Assembly (NCBI GenBank): GCA_937944035.1
Contig: CALDZQ010000247.1
Location: forward strand, 1 to 18,237
From: an uncultured Neomegalonema sp.
Lineage (GTDB): Bacteria > Pseudomonadota > Alphaproteobacteria > Rhodobacterales > Rhodobacteraceae
Direction: 5' to 3'
DNA length: 18,237 nt
The position numbers and the translations under genes are program-made. This document shows, in pieces, positions 1 to 7,262 of this stretch (positions are counted from its first letter, which is position 1; each line of letters starts with the position of its first letter). Under the pieces are notes generated by a model, which made no database searches, was not told where the DNA came from, and saw nothing but the letters and a program-made list of their open reading frames with translations.

Positions 1-1480
1 ACCACCACTTCTCCGGCGTCGCGCTGAACCCGACAGCTTGTTCCAGCGCGAATGCCGTGTTCAGCAAATCGCCTTCCTCAAACGCCTTGCCGATCAACTG
101 CAAGCCCATCGGTAATCCGTCATCCGACATGCCCGCCGGTACAGAAATCCCCGGCAATCCGGCCATGTTGACCGTCACCGTAAAAATATCCTGCAAATAC
201 ATCTCCAGCGGATCGCCAGACTTCTCACCCAACGCGAATGCGGGCGATGGCGTCGTCGGCGTCAGGATCGCATCGACCTTCTCAAACGCCTCGTCAAAGT
301 CACGCTTGATAAGCGTGCGCAGCTTTTGGGCGCGGATGTAATACGCATCGTAATAGCCCGCTGACAGGACATACGTCCCCATCATAATCCGGCGCTTAAC
401 CTCTGCGCCAAAGCCTTGCGCGCGGGTCTTCTCGTACATCTCGGTGATGCCATCGCCTTGCGACAGCTCCGCCCGATGCCCGTAACGCACTCCATCATAG
501 CGCGCGAGGTTCGAGGACGCCTCGGCGGGGGCGAGGATATAGTAAGCGGGCAGCGCATATTTCGTGTGCGGCAGGCTGATCTCAACGATCTCCGCCCCCA
601 ATGACCGCATTTTATCAACACCCTCATCCCACAGGCGCTTTGTCTCATCCGTCATGCCGTCAACGACATACTCCTTCGGAATACCAATCCGCTTGCCACG
701 AATATCCCCCGTCAGCGCAGCCTCGTAATCGGGCACAGGAATATCAGCGCTGGTCGAATCCTTCTCATCCACAGACGCCATCGAGCCGAGCATAATCGCG
801 GAATCGCGGACCGTGCGCGTGAACGGTCCCGCCTGATCCAGCGAAGATGCAAACGCGATGATACCCCACCGCGACACACGCCCCCAGGTCGGCTTCAAAC
901 CCACGGTTCCGGTGAACGCGGCGGGCTGGCGGATTGAGCCGCCTGTGTCCGTGCCCGTTGTCGCCATCGCCAAATTTGCGGCCAGCGCAGCGGATGACCC
1001 GCCCGAAGACCCCCCCGGCGTCAGCGCGGCGTCAGAGTTTTTGCTCCGCCACGGCGAAACGACATTGCCATAACAGGCTGTCTCGTTCGAGCTGCCCATC
1101 GCGAACTCGTCCATCGACAGCTTGCCCAGCATTACCGCGCCATCGGCCCAGAGATTGCTGGTCACAGTGCTTTCGTAGGGCGGTTTGAAATCCTTGAGGA
1201 TGTTCGATCCGGCCTGTGAGTTTACACCCTTGGTGCAGAACAGATCTTTGATCCCCAACGGTATCCCGCACAGCGACGGCGCATCCCCCGCCGCCAGCCG
1301 CGCATCGGCCGCTTTGGCTTGCTCGCGCGCGATTTCAGGTGTTTTCACACAATACGCATTGAGCGCATCGCCGCCCTCGACCGCAGCGATAAACGCCTCG
1401 GTCAATTCGGTTGCACTGATCTCCTTGGCCCGCAGTTTGTCGCGTGCGTCGGCAATGGTGAGAGCGGTAAGGTCTGTCAT
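1..1480 (-). CDS. gatA: Asp-tRNA(Asn)/Glu-tRNA(Gln) amidotransferase subunit A (GatA), lacking only its stop codon
   Basis: GatA is the glutaminase/amidase subunit of the GatCAB complex, which converts misacylated Glu-tRNA(Gln) or Asp-tRNA(Asn) to the amide form in the cytoplasm. The reading frame gives 493 residues beginning MTDLTALTIADARDKL. It shows the amidase signature TPGGSSGGSSAAL, and the Ser-cisSer-Lys triad is readable as K78 (GIKDLF), S158 and S182 (TGTDTGGSIRQPA). The last readable residues are TPEKWW, a typical alphaproteobacterial GatA end. Position 1 supplies a T on the coding strand, fitting the first base of a stop codon, so the protein is probably complete. An AGGA lies 6 nt before the ATG. 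Its partner gatC is not adjacent but about 2.4 kb upstream, beyond an oppositely oriented haloperoxidase gene, so gatA probably needs a promoter of its own; I see no clear one in 1481-1600. Confidence 0.96.
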   Translation of the reverse strand, partial: MTDLTALTIADARDKLRAKEISATELTEAFIAAVEGGDALNAYCVKTPEIAREQAKAADARLAAGDAPSLCGIPLGIKDLFCTKGVNSQAGSNILKDFKPPYESTVTSNLWADGAVMLGKLSMDEFAMGSSNETACYGNVVSPWRSKNSDAALTPGGSSGGSSAALAANLAMATTGTDTGGSIRQPAAFTGTVGLKPTWGRVSRWGIIAFASSLDQAGPFTRTVRDSAIMLGSMASVDEKDSTSADIPVPDYEAALTGDIRGKRIGIPKEYVVDGMTDETKRLWDEGVDKMRSLGAEIVEISLPHTKYALPAYYILAPAEASSNLARYDGVRYGHRAELSQGDGITEMYEKTRAQGFGAEVKRRIMMGTYVLSAGYYDAYYIRAQKLRTLIKRDFDEAFEKVDAILTPTTPSPAFALGEKSGDPLEMYLQDIFTVTVNMAGLPGISVPAGMSDDGLPMGLQLIGKAFEEGDLLNTAFALEQAVGFSATPEKWW

Positions 1481-1609
1481 GGTCATCCTGCCCGGAATGG
1501 TGTTCCAGCGGGTTTAGCCGCGCGGCGCGCAGGGGGCAAGAGGCAGCGCGTTTCTTCACGGACAGACCATCATCAAGCGTGTGTTTGGCTTTGATGAAAA
1601 ACTATAAAG

Positions 1610-1638
1610 TTGTATTGCGTACCGTGTTAATTTATATT
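1610..1638 (+). promoter_or_regulatory. candidate sigma70-type promoter of the haloperoxidase gene
   Basis: TTGTAT (1610-1615) and TATATT (1633-1638) are separated by exactly 17 nt in an AT-rich stretch (about 1588-1706) that stands out from the GC-rich surroundings. Transcription would start near 1645, giving a leader of about 60 nt. A weak purine-rich ribosome site (GAGAG, 1696-1700) lies 6 nt before the ATG at 1707. This is prediction from sequence only. Confidence 0.5.
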
Positions 1639-1706
1639 CTCAAACACCGTATCATTATGAAACGTTTTTGCATCCTTATCCGTATTTAGTTGAGTGAGAG
1701 TACAAA

Positions 1707-3806
1707 ATGGCGAATGTTTTGAGACCTGACCCGGTAGATCTTCTGCGTGAACTGGAAGCGATTCATGTCCGCGACACGGCAACACGCCTGCGCAAACGCC
1801 CGTTCAAAGACGATACTGATCCCCCGCAACACAAAGCCAATGGCGAGATCGATCGTTTTCATCCGCAAGTTCCGACAAACTTCACCAAAGGCCTCCCTCA
1901 CAACCGCTTCGGCATTGTTGATGAAAAGGCGTTCAAAAAATTCGTTAAATTCATCAACCAGGAACGCCGAAACCGCGCATTCGGCTACAGTGATCCGACC
2001 GGCAAGGATGTCGTAATCGGCCCTGAGGGCGGGAAATTCCTGACCACAAAGAAAGCCGCCCGCACATGGGAAAGCCCGCTGGCCGGGCATGTGTACAGCT
2101 TGCAAGGCCCGGATGCCGACATGCTGACCATGCCACCCGCGCCTAAGCTTGGCTCCGGCGAGTTATCGGTCGAAATGGCAGAGGTTTACGCCCTCGCCCT
2201 GCTGCGTGACGTTCCGTTCACATCCATCCGCGAGGGAAAGGGCGAAGCGAAAGACATCGTCAAGGCGCTCGACGGCTTCTCATGGTTCACAACCCGTCAA
2301 ACCGATAAAAAAGCCGAAGCCCGCCGTATCGCCCGACTCGATTCTGAAAAAAGGTTTACCGCACAAGTCGTCTGTCGCGGCTCGACCCCCGGCGCTAAAA
2401 AAGGCCCGTACCTCTCACAATTCATGCTTATCGGTAACGCGAGTCGGGGCAACAGTGAGCCGATTTTGTCCAGCGGCGTCGCATCAGGTGGCCATAACAC
2501 CTGTCCGATCCTGAATGAAAAAGGGGAATCGGCGACAGCTAAAGACGGCTATATCGTCTACGGCACGCAACTGATCGACCAGCGCAACACGACCCAGATT
2601 GAAGGCAAAGATTACCTGACAGACTGGGCAAGTTGGATCGATGCGCAAAACGGTGCAAATTTCAAAGGCGATGATGTTTTCCGCAAAAGTAAACGCTTCA
2701 TCACAACGCCACGCGACTTGGCATCTTACGTCCATTTCGACCAGCTTTATCAAGCCTACCTGAACGCCTGCCTGATCCTGCTGTCCTATAATTATGACTT
2801 CGATCGTGGTCTGCCGGAGGGCAAGGCCAGCAATGTGCGCGACGCTTTCGCAACATTCGGCGGCCCGCACATACTGTCACTTGTGACCGAGGTTGCTTCG
2901 CGGGCGCTGAAATTTGCCCGCCGCCAGAAATTCAACATCCACTTGCGCGCCCGTCCAGAAGCGATAGCGGGCGTGCTGACCCTTGCCCAACATGCCGAAG
3001 CGGGCAAGTTGGGCGCAAAGGCGAAGAAAGCCGCTAACGAGGCTTTGAAGGAATTCAAAAACGCCAAGAAGCAATCCGGTATCGATCTGCTGGGTAAGAT
3101 CGTTACGGTAAATGCGGGCTTAAACAAAAATAAAACCGCCAAGCAAATGGACTGGATCAAGCACGACAAAAATTGCCTGCTGCCGATGGCCTTCCCCGAA
3201 GGTTCGCCGATGCACCCCAGCTATGCCGCCGGTCACGCCACCGTGGCAGGGGCGTGTATCACCATCCTCAAAGCGTTCTTCGAGATGTATGACGCGCCCG
3301 CCAAGAACGCTAAGCCCTCTCTCACAGACGAAACGCAATGGCAGGAGCGCGCCTTTATTTCGCTGTATGGGGAAACGGCCGCAAATCAGGCCGAAGCCAT
3401 CGGTAACATCGGCGAACCGATTACGACGGGAATCTTCGCCCCCGACGAGACGGGCGATCATTTGGTTCAGCAAAAAGGCAAAACGAACGAAGGTCTGTCA
3501 ATTCTGGGAGAGTTGGACAAACTGGCCGCCAACATCGCCATCGGCCGCGATATGGCGGGGGTTCACTACTACACCGACTATTACGAGAGCTTGCGCATGG
3601 GCGAACGTATGGCCGTCGGCATCTTGCAGGAGCAAATGCTGACCTACCCCGAACCCGTCACCATGCGCCTGACCACCTTCGACGGCGAGCGGATGATGAT
3701 TTGCGGTACGGGGGATGGTGTGAAGTCAAGCGTGAAGCTGGCCCGCTTTAACACAAAGACGAAGAAATGGTGCAAGCTGCGCTATAAGGATTGGTTCGAG
3801 CGATAA
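1707..3806 (+). CDS. vanadium-dependent haloperoxidase (bromoperoxidase-like, PAP2 superfamily)
   Basis: This is a 699-residue relative of the vanadium bromoperoxidases of red algae and cyanobacteria, which use H2O2 to oxidise bromide or iodide to hypohalous acid. The family fold is recognisable from FTKGLPHN near residue 60 to the C-terminus. The vanadate pocket reads K408..R416 (KFNIHLRARPEA), H503 in SPMHPSYAAGH, the G509-H510 pair, and R614-X5-H620-X3-D624 in GRDMAGVHYYTD. This matches the Lys/Arg/His/Arg/His set I recall for the Corallina enzyme, except that the usual Ser of PSGH is Ala508. No signal peptide or membrane segment is visible, so it is probably cytoplasmic. It lies alone and in opposite orientation between gatC and gatA. 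Sampled sequence lines are clearly lower in GC (42-52%) than the flanking gatA and gatC lines (60-73%), which suggests acquisition. Halide specificity cannot be read from the sequence; another PAP2-type activity is possible. Confidence 0.87.
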   Translation: MANVLRPDPVDLLRELEAIHVRDTATRLRKRPFKDDTDPPQHKANGEIDRFHPQVPTNFTKGLPHNRFGIVDEKAFKKFVKFINQERRNRAFGYSDPTGKDVVIGPEGGKFLTTKKAARTWESPLAGHVYSLQGPDADMLTMPPAPKLGSGELSVEMAEVYALALLRDVPFTSIREGKGEAKDIVKALDGFSWFTTRQTDKKAEARRIARLDSEKRFTAQVVCRGSTPGAKKGPYLSQFMLIGNASRGNSEPILSSGVASGGHNTCPILNEKGESATAKDGYIVYGTQLIDQRNTTQIEGKDYLTDWASWIDAQNGANFKGDDVFRKSKRFITTPRDLASYVHFDQLYQAYLNACLILLSYNYDFDRGLPEGKASNVRDAFATFGGPHILSLVTEVASRALKFARRQKFNIHLRARPEAIAGVLTLAQHAEAGKLGAKAKKAANEALKEFKNAKKQSGIDLLGKIVTVNAGLNKNKTAKQMDWIKHDKNCLLPMAFPEGSPMHPSYAAGHATVAGACITILKAFFEMYDAPAKNAKPSLTDETQWQERAFISLYGETAANQAEAIGNIGEPITTGIFAPDETGDHLVQQKGKTNEGLSILGELDKLAANIAIGRDMAGVHYYTDYYESLRMGERMAVGILQEQMLTYPEPVTMRLTTFDGERMMICGTGDGVKSSVKLARFNTKTKKWCKLRYKDWFER

Positions 3807-3898
3807 CGATCGTCATTCTCGCTGGAAGTGAGTCAGGATGTCGGACCTTTCATCACAGAAGTGACCAACATAGTCACATTCCGCGTTGAAGCAAAGCC

Positions 3899-4186
3899 CT
3901 ACTCCACCATCTTCGGCACAGCGAAAAATCCTTCGCGGGCGTCCGGGGCGTTGGCGAGAATGTCGTCGCGGCGGTTGCCGTCGGTGATAACGTCCTCGCG
4001 TCGCTTCAGGCGCATCGGCACAGCGGAGGTCATCGGCTCGACGCCATCGACATCCACTTCCTGCAACTGCTCAACCCAATCCAGAATACCGGAAATTTCA
4101 GCCGCCAGCGGCTCAACCTCATGATCCTCAACCGCGATGCGGGCGAGTTTGGCGACTTTACGGACAGTTGCGGCATCGACGGACAT
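3899..4186 (-). CDS. gatC: Asp-tRNA(Asn)/Glu-tRNA(Gln) amidotransferase subunit C (GatC)
   Basis: GatC is the small scaffold subunit that wraps around GatA in the GatCAB complex. The 95-residue protein has the usual length and family pattern: an N-terminal helical part VRKVAKLARIAVEDHEVEPLAAEISGI (residues 8-34), then the extended DVDGVEPMTSA segment (about 44-54), LKRREDVI and a C-terminal FFAVPKMVE ending. GGAG lies 9 nt before the ATG. The gene would normally run directly into gatA, but here its stop is followed by the 3' end of a convergent haloperoxidase gene. It begins only 14 nt after the U-tract of the ccr terminator, and its promoter appears to overlap that terminator. The gene looks intact. 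Confidence 0.95.
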   Translation of the reverse strand: MSVDAATVRKVAKLARIAVEDHEVEPLAAEISGILDWVEQLQEVDVDGVEPMTSAVPMRLKRREDVITDGNRRDDILANAPDAREGFFAVPKMVE

Positions 4187-4199
4187 GGGACAGTCTCCG

Positions 4200-4234
4200 A
4201 AAAAAGAAAACGCGCCCCGCTATAACGGGACGCG
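4200..4234 (-). terminator. Rho-independent terminator of ccr
   Basis: On the minus strand, 25 nt after the ccr stop codon, a GC-rich hairpin forms. The arms at 4211-4219 and 4226-4234 make nine positions with one C/A mismatch, and the loop is six nt. It is followed directly by a U-rich run (complement of 4200-4210, A-rich on the plus strand). The stem plus U-tract is the textbook form. The loop bases also provide the -10 box proposed for gatC. Confidence 0.75.
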
Positions 4235-4247
4235 CATGTAGTCTCAA
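4219..4247 (-). promoter_or_regulatory. candidate gatC promoter embedded in the ccr terminator
   Basis: Read on the minus strand, TTGAGA (complement of 4242-4247) and TATAGC (complement of 4219-4224) are spaced by exactly 17 nt. Transcription would start near 4212, inside the distal arm of the terminator hairpin, so the gatC transcript would escape termination and carry a leader of about 25 nt with GGAG. With only 14 nt between the U-tract and the gatC ATG, no promoter fits further downstream. Confidence 0.5.
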
Positions 4248-4259
4248 GACATATGAGCC

Positions 4260-5573
4260 TTAACCCTCAAGCGCATCTTCCAATGTACGCTGTCCGGGGC
4301 GCTTGGCGCTGACCAGCACGGCCATATTGCCGGGCTTATGCTCATTGCGCAGCATTTTGGTGTGCGCTTTGGGAATATCACGCCACGAGAACACCTCGGA
4401 CATACACGGGTCGAGACGGCGCTCCAGCATCAGCTTGTTCGCAGCGGATGCCTGTTTGAGGTTCGCGAAGTGCGAACCCTGAACGCGTTTTTGGTGCATC
4501 CACAGATACCGCGCGTCCATCGTCAGGTTAAATCCGGTCGTTCCCGCACAAATCACAACCATCCCGCCACGTTTGACCACAAAGACGGAGGCGGCAAAGG
4601 TCGCTTCGCCCGGATGCTCGAACACCATATCGACGTTATTGCCTTTGCCGGTGATGTCCCAAATCGCCTTACCAAACTTACGAACCTCGGCAAACCACGC
4701 CTTATACTCGTCCGAATTGACAATCGGCATCTGACCCCAGCAGTTGAAGTCTTTGCGGTTCAAAACGCCTTTAGCGCCAAGGCCCATCACGAATTCACGT
4801 TTGTCCTCATCAGAGATCACGCCAATCGCATTCGCACCCGCCGCGTTAATCAGCTGGATCGCATAGGAGCCAAGCCCACCCGATGCTCCCCAAACCAGCA
4901 CATTATCACCCGGTTTAAGGATATGCGGGCGGTGGCCGAACAACATCCGGTATGCCGTGGCGAGGGTCAGCGTGTAACACGCTGATTCTTCCCATGTCAG
5001 GTGTCGCGGGCGCGGCATAAGCTGCTGACTTTGCACCCGCGTGAACTGCGAGAAGCTGCCATCCGGGGTTTCGTATCCCCAAATCCGCTGGGTCGGCGAG
5101 AACATCGGGTCGCCGCCGTTACATTCTTCATCGTCGCCATCATCTTGGTTGCAGTGCACCACAACCTCGTCACCAACCTTCCAGCGCTTGACCTTGTCGC
5201 CGACGGCCCAAACGATGCCCGAACAGTCGGAACCGGCGATGTGGAAGTCATTTTTATGCACGTCAAACATCGAAATCGGCACGCCCAGACCGGCCCAAAC
5301 ACCGTTATAATTGACCCCGGCCGCCATCACAAAGACCAGCACCTCATGGCTGTCCAACTCCCATGTCGGCAGCACCTCCATCTGCATCGCCTGCTCCGGT
5401 TCGCCTTGTCTGTCGCGGCGTATAGCCCAAGCGTACATCTGTTTCGGCACATGGCCCAAAGGGGGAATTTCGCCCACTTCATAGAGATCTTTGACAGGCT
5501 GATCTTTCAAGACATCGGCATGATCTACTAACGCATCCATCGGTCGGCTCACTTTATTGAAAAACAGCTGCAT
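4260..5573 (-). CDS. ccr: crotonyl-CoA carboxylase/reductase
   Basis: Ccr catalyses NADPH-dependent reductive carboxylation of crotonyl-CoA to ethylmalonyl-CoA, the key step of the ethylmalonyl-CoA pathway for acetyl-CoA assimilation. The protein (437 residues from ATG 5573) matches the proteobacterial Ccr pattern over its length: KDLYEVGEIPPLGHVP, MAAGVNYNGVWAGLG, HIAGSD, VVHCNQDDGDDEECNGGDPM, the cofactor loop WGASGGLG (about 228-235), WDITGKG, FEHPGE, VICAGTTGFN and QGSHFANLKQA. It is a medium-chain dehydrogenase/reductase; the long DDGDDEECNGGD insert separates it from ordinary quinone oxidoreductases. The start is uncertain: TTG 5582, ATG 5573 or ATG 5540 all lack a strong ribosome site, and the ATG at 5540 would give an N-terminus nearer the usual length. 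No other pathway gene is present, so it acts with genes elsewhere. It ends in a clear terminator. Confidence 0.95.
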   Translation of the reverse strand: MQLFFNKVSRPMDALVDHADVLKDQPVKDLYEVGEIPPLGHVPKQMYAWAIRRDRQGEPEQAMQMEVLPTWELDSHEVLVFVMAAGVNYNGVWAGLGVPISMFDVHKNDFHIAGSDCSGIVWAVGDKVKRWKVGDEVVVHCNQDDGDDEECNGGDPMFSPTQRIWGYETPDGSFSQFTRVQSQQLMPRPRHLTWEESACYTLTLATAYRMLFGHRPHILKPGDNVLVWGASGGLGSYAIQLINAAGANAIGVISDEDKREFVMGLGAKGVLNRKDFNCWGQMPIVNSDEYKAWFAEVRKFGKAIWDITGKGNNVDMVFEHPGEATFAASVFVVKRGGMVVICAGTTGFNLTMDARYLWMHQKRVQGSHFANLKQASAANKLMLERRLDPCMSEVFSWRDIPKAHTKMLRNEHKPGNMAVLVSAKRPGQRTLEDALEG

Positions 5574-5618
5574 GACGCGCAACTTTAAGAAAGAATTCTT
5601 AGTATCGCTTTAATGACA

Positions 5619-5662
5619 TTTCGTGCGCTGCGGCGCAAGAATTTTTGTGCAGTGCGGCGTAA
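5619..5662. repeat. imperfect tandem direct repeat upstream of ccr (possible regulator site)
   Basis: Two 20-nt copies, TTTCGTGCGCTGCGGCGCAA (5619-5638) and TTTTGTGCAGTGCGGCGTAA (5643-5662), agree at 16 of 20 positions with a 24-nt period. The first copy also holds a perfect 5-bp-arm palindrome (TGCGC/GCGCA). They lie 46-89 nt upstream of the ccr ATG, where an activator or repressor would bind. They do not look like the TTTGCAAA-type sites I recall for RamB/PccR regulators of this pathway. Confidence 0.5.
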
Positions 5663-5782
5663 ACGCGAATACAGGGCGTTTTCAATCCACCGAAACGTGT
5701 TTTACAACAAAGTCTAAGCGCAGACGGCGAAGATATATTCCCCACATCCCCACCATAAAATTACACTGTTATTAACCCGGTC

Positions 5783-5811
5783 TTGCAATTTACAAAGACA
5801 GACCGCTATCT
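5783..5811 (+). promoter_or_regulatory. candidate promoter of the DUF2853 gene
   Basis: TTGCAA (5783-5788) and CTATCT (5806-5811) are spaced by 17 nt, and the start codon follows about 40 nt later. The -35 part lies inside TTGCAATTTACAA, a 13-nt near-palindrome with one mismatched pair. The -10 box is a modest match, so this is tentative. Confidence 0.3.
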
Positions 5812-5851
5812 GACTGTGCTTAAACCGCAGCGCCTTCGAAGGAGACATCTC

Positions 5852-6190
5852 ATGGGCAAACGCGACGACCTGATCGAAAAATACGCCGAAGACCTGCGCA
5901 CGAAGTGCAGCATGGAACCGGATATGGACTTGCTGAAAAAAGTCACCATCGCCTGCGGCCCGTCGATCTATAACCGCGACGCATCAACAGTTTCCAGCGG
6001 CGACAAAGCGGAGCTGGATCGTGTGAAGGCGAATTTCGTTGTCAAAAAGCTCGGCGTCGCCGAAGCGAAAGCGGACGCGGGTATCGACAAGGCCATTGAG
6101 AAATATGGCAAATCGAACCGCACAAAATACCGCGCTGTCATGTACTATTTGCTGACGAAAGAATTTAAAAAAGAGGCGGCTTTTTCATAA
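5852..6190 (+). CDS. DUF2853 family protein
   Basis: A 112-residue, mostly helical, charged cytoplasmic protein. It reads MGKRDDLIEKYAEDL at the start, with VTIACGPSIYNRDASTV in the middle and KYGKSNRTKYRAVMYYLLTKEFKKE at the end. This is the pattern I recall for the DUF2853 family, which is common in alphaproteobacteria and has no known function. The start is set by AAGGAG (5839-5844), 7 nt before the ATG; a longer in-frame reading from 5783 has no ribosome site. No signal peptide or membrane segment is seen. Its stop codon is one nt from the stop of the convergent trhO gene, so the two transcripts may overlap at their 3' ends. Confidence 0.85.
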   Translation: MGKRDDLIEKYAEDLRTKCSMEPDMDLLKKVTIACGPSIYNRDASTVSSGDKAELDRVKANFVVKKLGVAEAKADAGIDKAIEKYGKSNRTKYRAVMYYLLTKEFKKEAAFS

Positions 6191-6191
6191 G

Positions 6192-7157
6192 TCACCGCTT
6201 TTTGCTGCCAGAGCCGAAATGCGCCTCACCGCGCTTTTCGGCCAGCACCACCTGCTTTTGCCGGTCACGGAACCTTCTGCGGTCCTCATCGGTGAATTCA
6301 CCGATACAAACCGCACAACTGACCCCGCGCTCGTAATGATCTGACAGCAACGCCTGTCGCGAGAGCGGCCGCCGACATGCGTGGCAAAGCTCATGCGTTC
6401 CCGGCGCAAGCCCGTGCCCGACAGCGACCCGCTGATCGAACACAAAGCATTCCCCCTTCCAGCGGCTTTCCTGCTCAGGCACTTCCTCAAGATACTTTAG
6501 GATACCGCCCTTCAGGTGAACCACATCCTCAACACCCTGCCCGACCAGCCAGCTGGTCGTTTTCTCGCAGCGGATGCCGCCCGTGCAGAACATAGCGACC
6601 GTTTTTCCCGCAAACGCCGCCCCATGCGCATCCCACCAATCCGGGAACTCGCGAAAGCTGTCCGTCCCAGGATCAACCGCCCCTTCGAACGTGCCTATAT
6701 CAACCTCATAACGGTTGCGGGTATCGATCACGACGACATCATCGCGGGCAATCACCGCATTCCAGTTTTCAGGCTCGACATACCGCCCCACCCGTGCGGC
6801 CGGATCGACATCAGGTTGCCCCATCGTCACGATCTCGGCTTTCAAGCGCACCTTCATACGGTGGAAAGGCATTGAAGCCGCTGCACTTTTCTTCCACTCC
6901 AGATCGGAAAAACCCGGAATGGCGCGCAACCGCGCAATCACACACTCAACCCCCGCCTGCGGTCCGGCAATCGTTCCGTTAATCCCCTCGCGGGCCAGCA
7001 ATAAAGTGCCCCGCACACCCGCCGTGTCGCACACATCTTCAAGCGGCGCTTTAAGTGTTTCAGGGGCATCAATCCGCGCGAAATGATACAGCGCGGCGAC
7101 GCATACCGGCAGGCGCTGTTCCTCATCATCACTGGTTTTCTGACACGATCCGCTCAT
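6192..7157 (-). CDS. trhO: tRNA uridine(34) hydroxylase TrhO (rhodanese family)
   Basis: TrhO (YceA family) makes 5-hydroxyuridine at the wobble position of certain tRNAs using molecular oxygen. From ATG 7157 the protein has 321 residues: an N-terminal acylphosphatase-like part (GTLLLAREGINGTIAG, about 50-65), a rhodanese domain with the VIDTRNRYEVDIGTFEGA segment, and the active loop FCTGGIRCEK with catalytic Cys191. The C-terminal tail has two CxxC pairs (C258/C261 and C281/C284) that may bind a metal. The start is chosen because GAGG lies 5 nt before ATG 7157; a TTG at 7193 would add 12 residues. It is divergent from the XRE gene and abuts the DUF2853 gene tail to tail. Confidence 0.93.
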   Translation of the reverse strand: MSGSCQKTSDDEEQRLPVCVAALYHFARIDAPETLKAPLEDVCDTAGVRGTLLLAREGINGTIAGPQAGVECVIARLRAIPGFSDLEWKKSAAASMPFHRMKVRLKAEIVTMGQPDVDPAARVGRYVEPENWNAVIARDDVVVIDTRNRYEVDIGTFEGAVDPGTDSFREFPDWWDAHGAAFAGKTVAMFCTGGIRCEKTTSWLVGQGVEDVVHLKGGILKYLEEVPEQESRWKGECFVFDQRVAVGHGLAPGTHELCHACRRPLSRQALLSDHYERGVSCAVCIGEFTDEDRRRFRDRQKQVVLAEKRGEAHFGSGSKKR

Positions 7158-7207
7158 ATCCGCCTCATACCCGTAAAGACGCGCGGAAATCAATCCGACA
7201 GAAAAGA

Positions 7208-7236
7208 TTGCTGCATTGCAACATAACCGCTATATC
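7208..7236 (+). promoter_or_regulatory. candidate promoter of the XRE-sdhE pair
   Basis: TTGCTG (7208-7213) and TATATC (7231-7236) are spaced by 17 nt in the 105-nt gap between the divergent trhO and XRE genes. Transcription would start near 7243, leaving a short leader with AAGGGGA (7251-7257), 5 nt before the ATG. Confidence 0.45.
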
Positions 7237-7262
7237 CACAACCAAAGCGAAAGGGGATCATC

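Noticed and set aside
1481..3898. Haloperoxidase gene carried by a transposon
   Set aside because: No terminal inverted repeats, target-site duplication, transposase or integrase remnant was seen at either edge, so only gene gain by an unknown route can be proposed.
3807..3898. Terminator between the haloperoxidase and gatC genes
   Set aside because: Only a 5-bp GTGAC/GTCAC hairpin (3861-3877) and a weak wobble stem near 3818 are present, with no U-run, so it cannot be called.
4338..4985. 215-codon plus-strand open frame antisense to ccr
   Set aside because: It lies wholly inside the well-conserved ccr frame, has no ribosome site and no recognisable domain.
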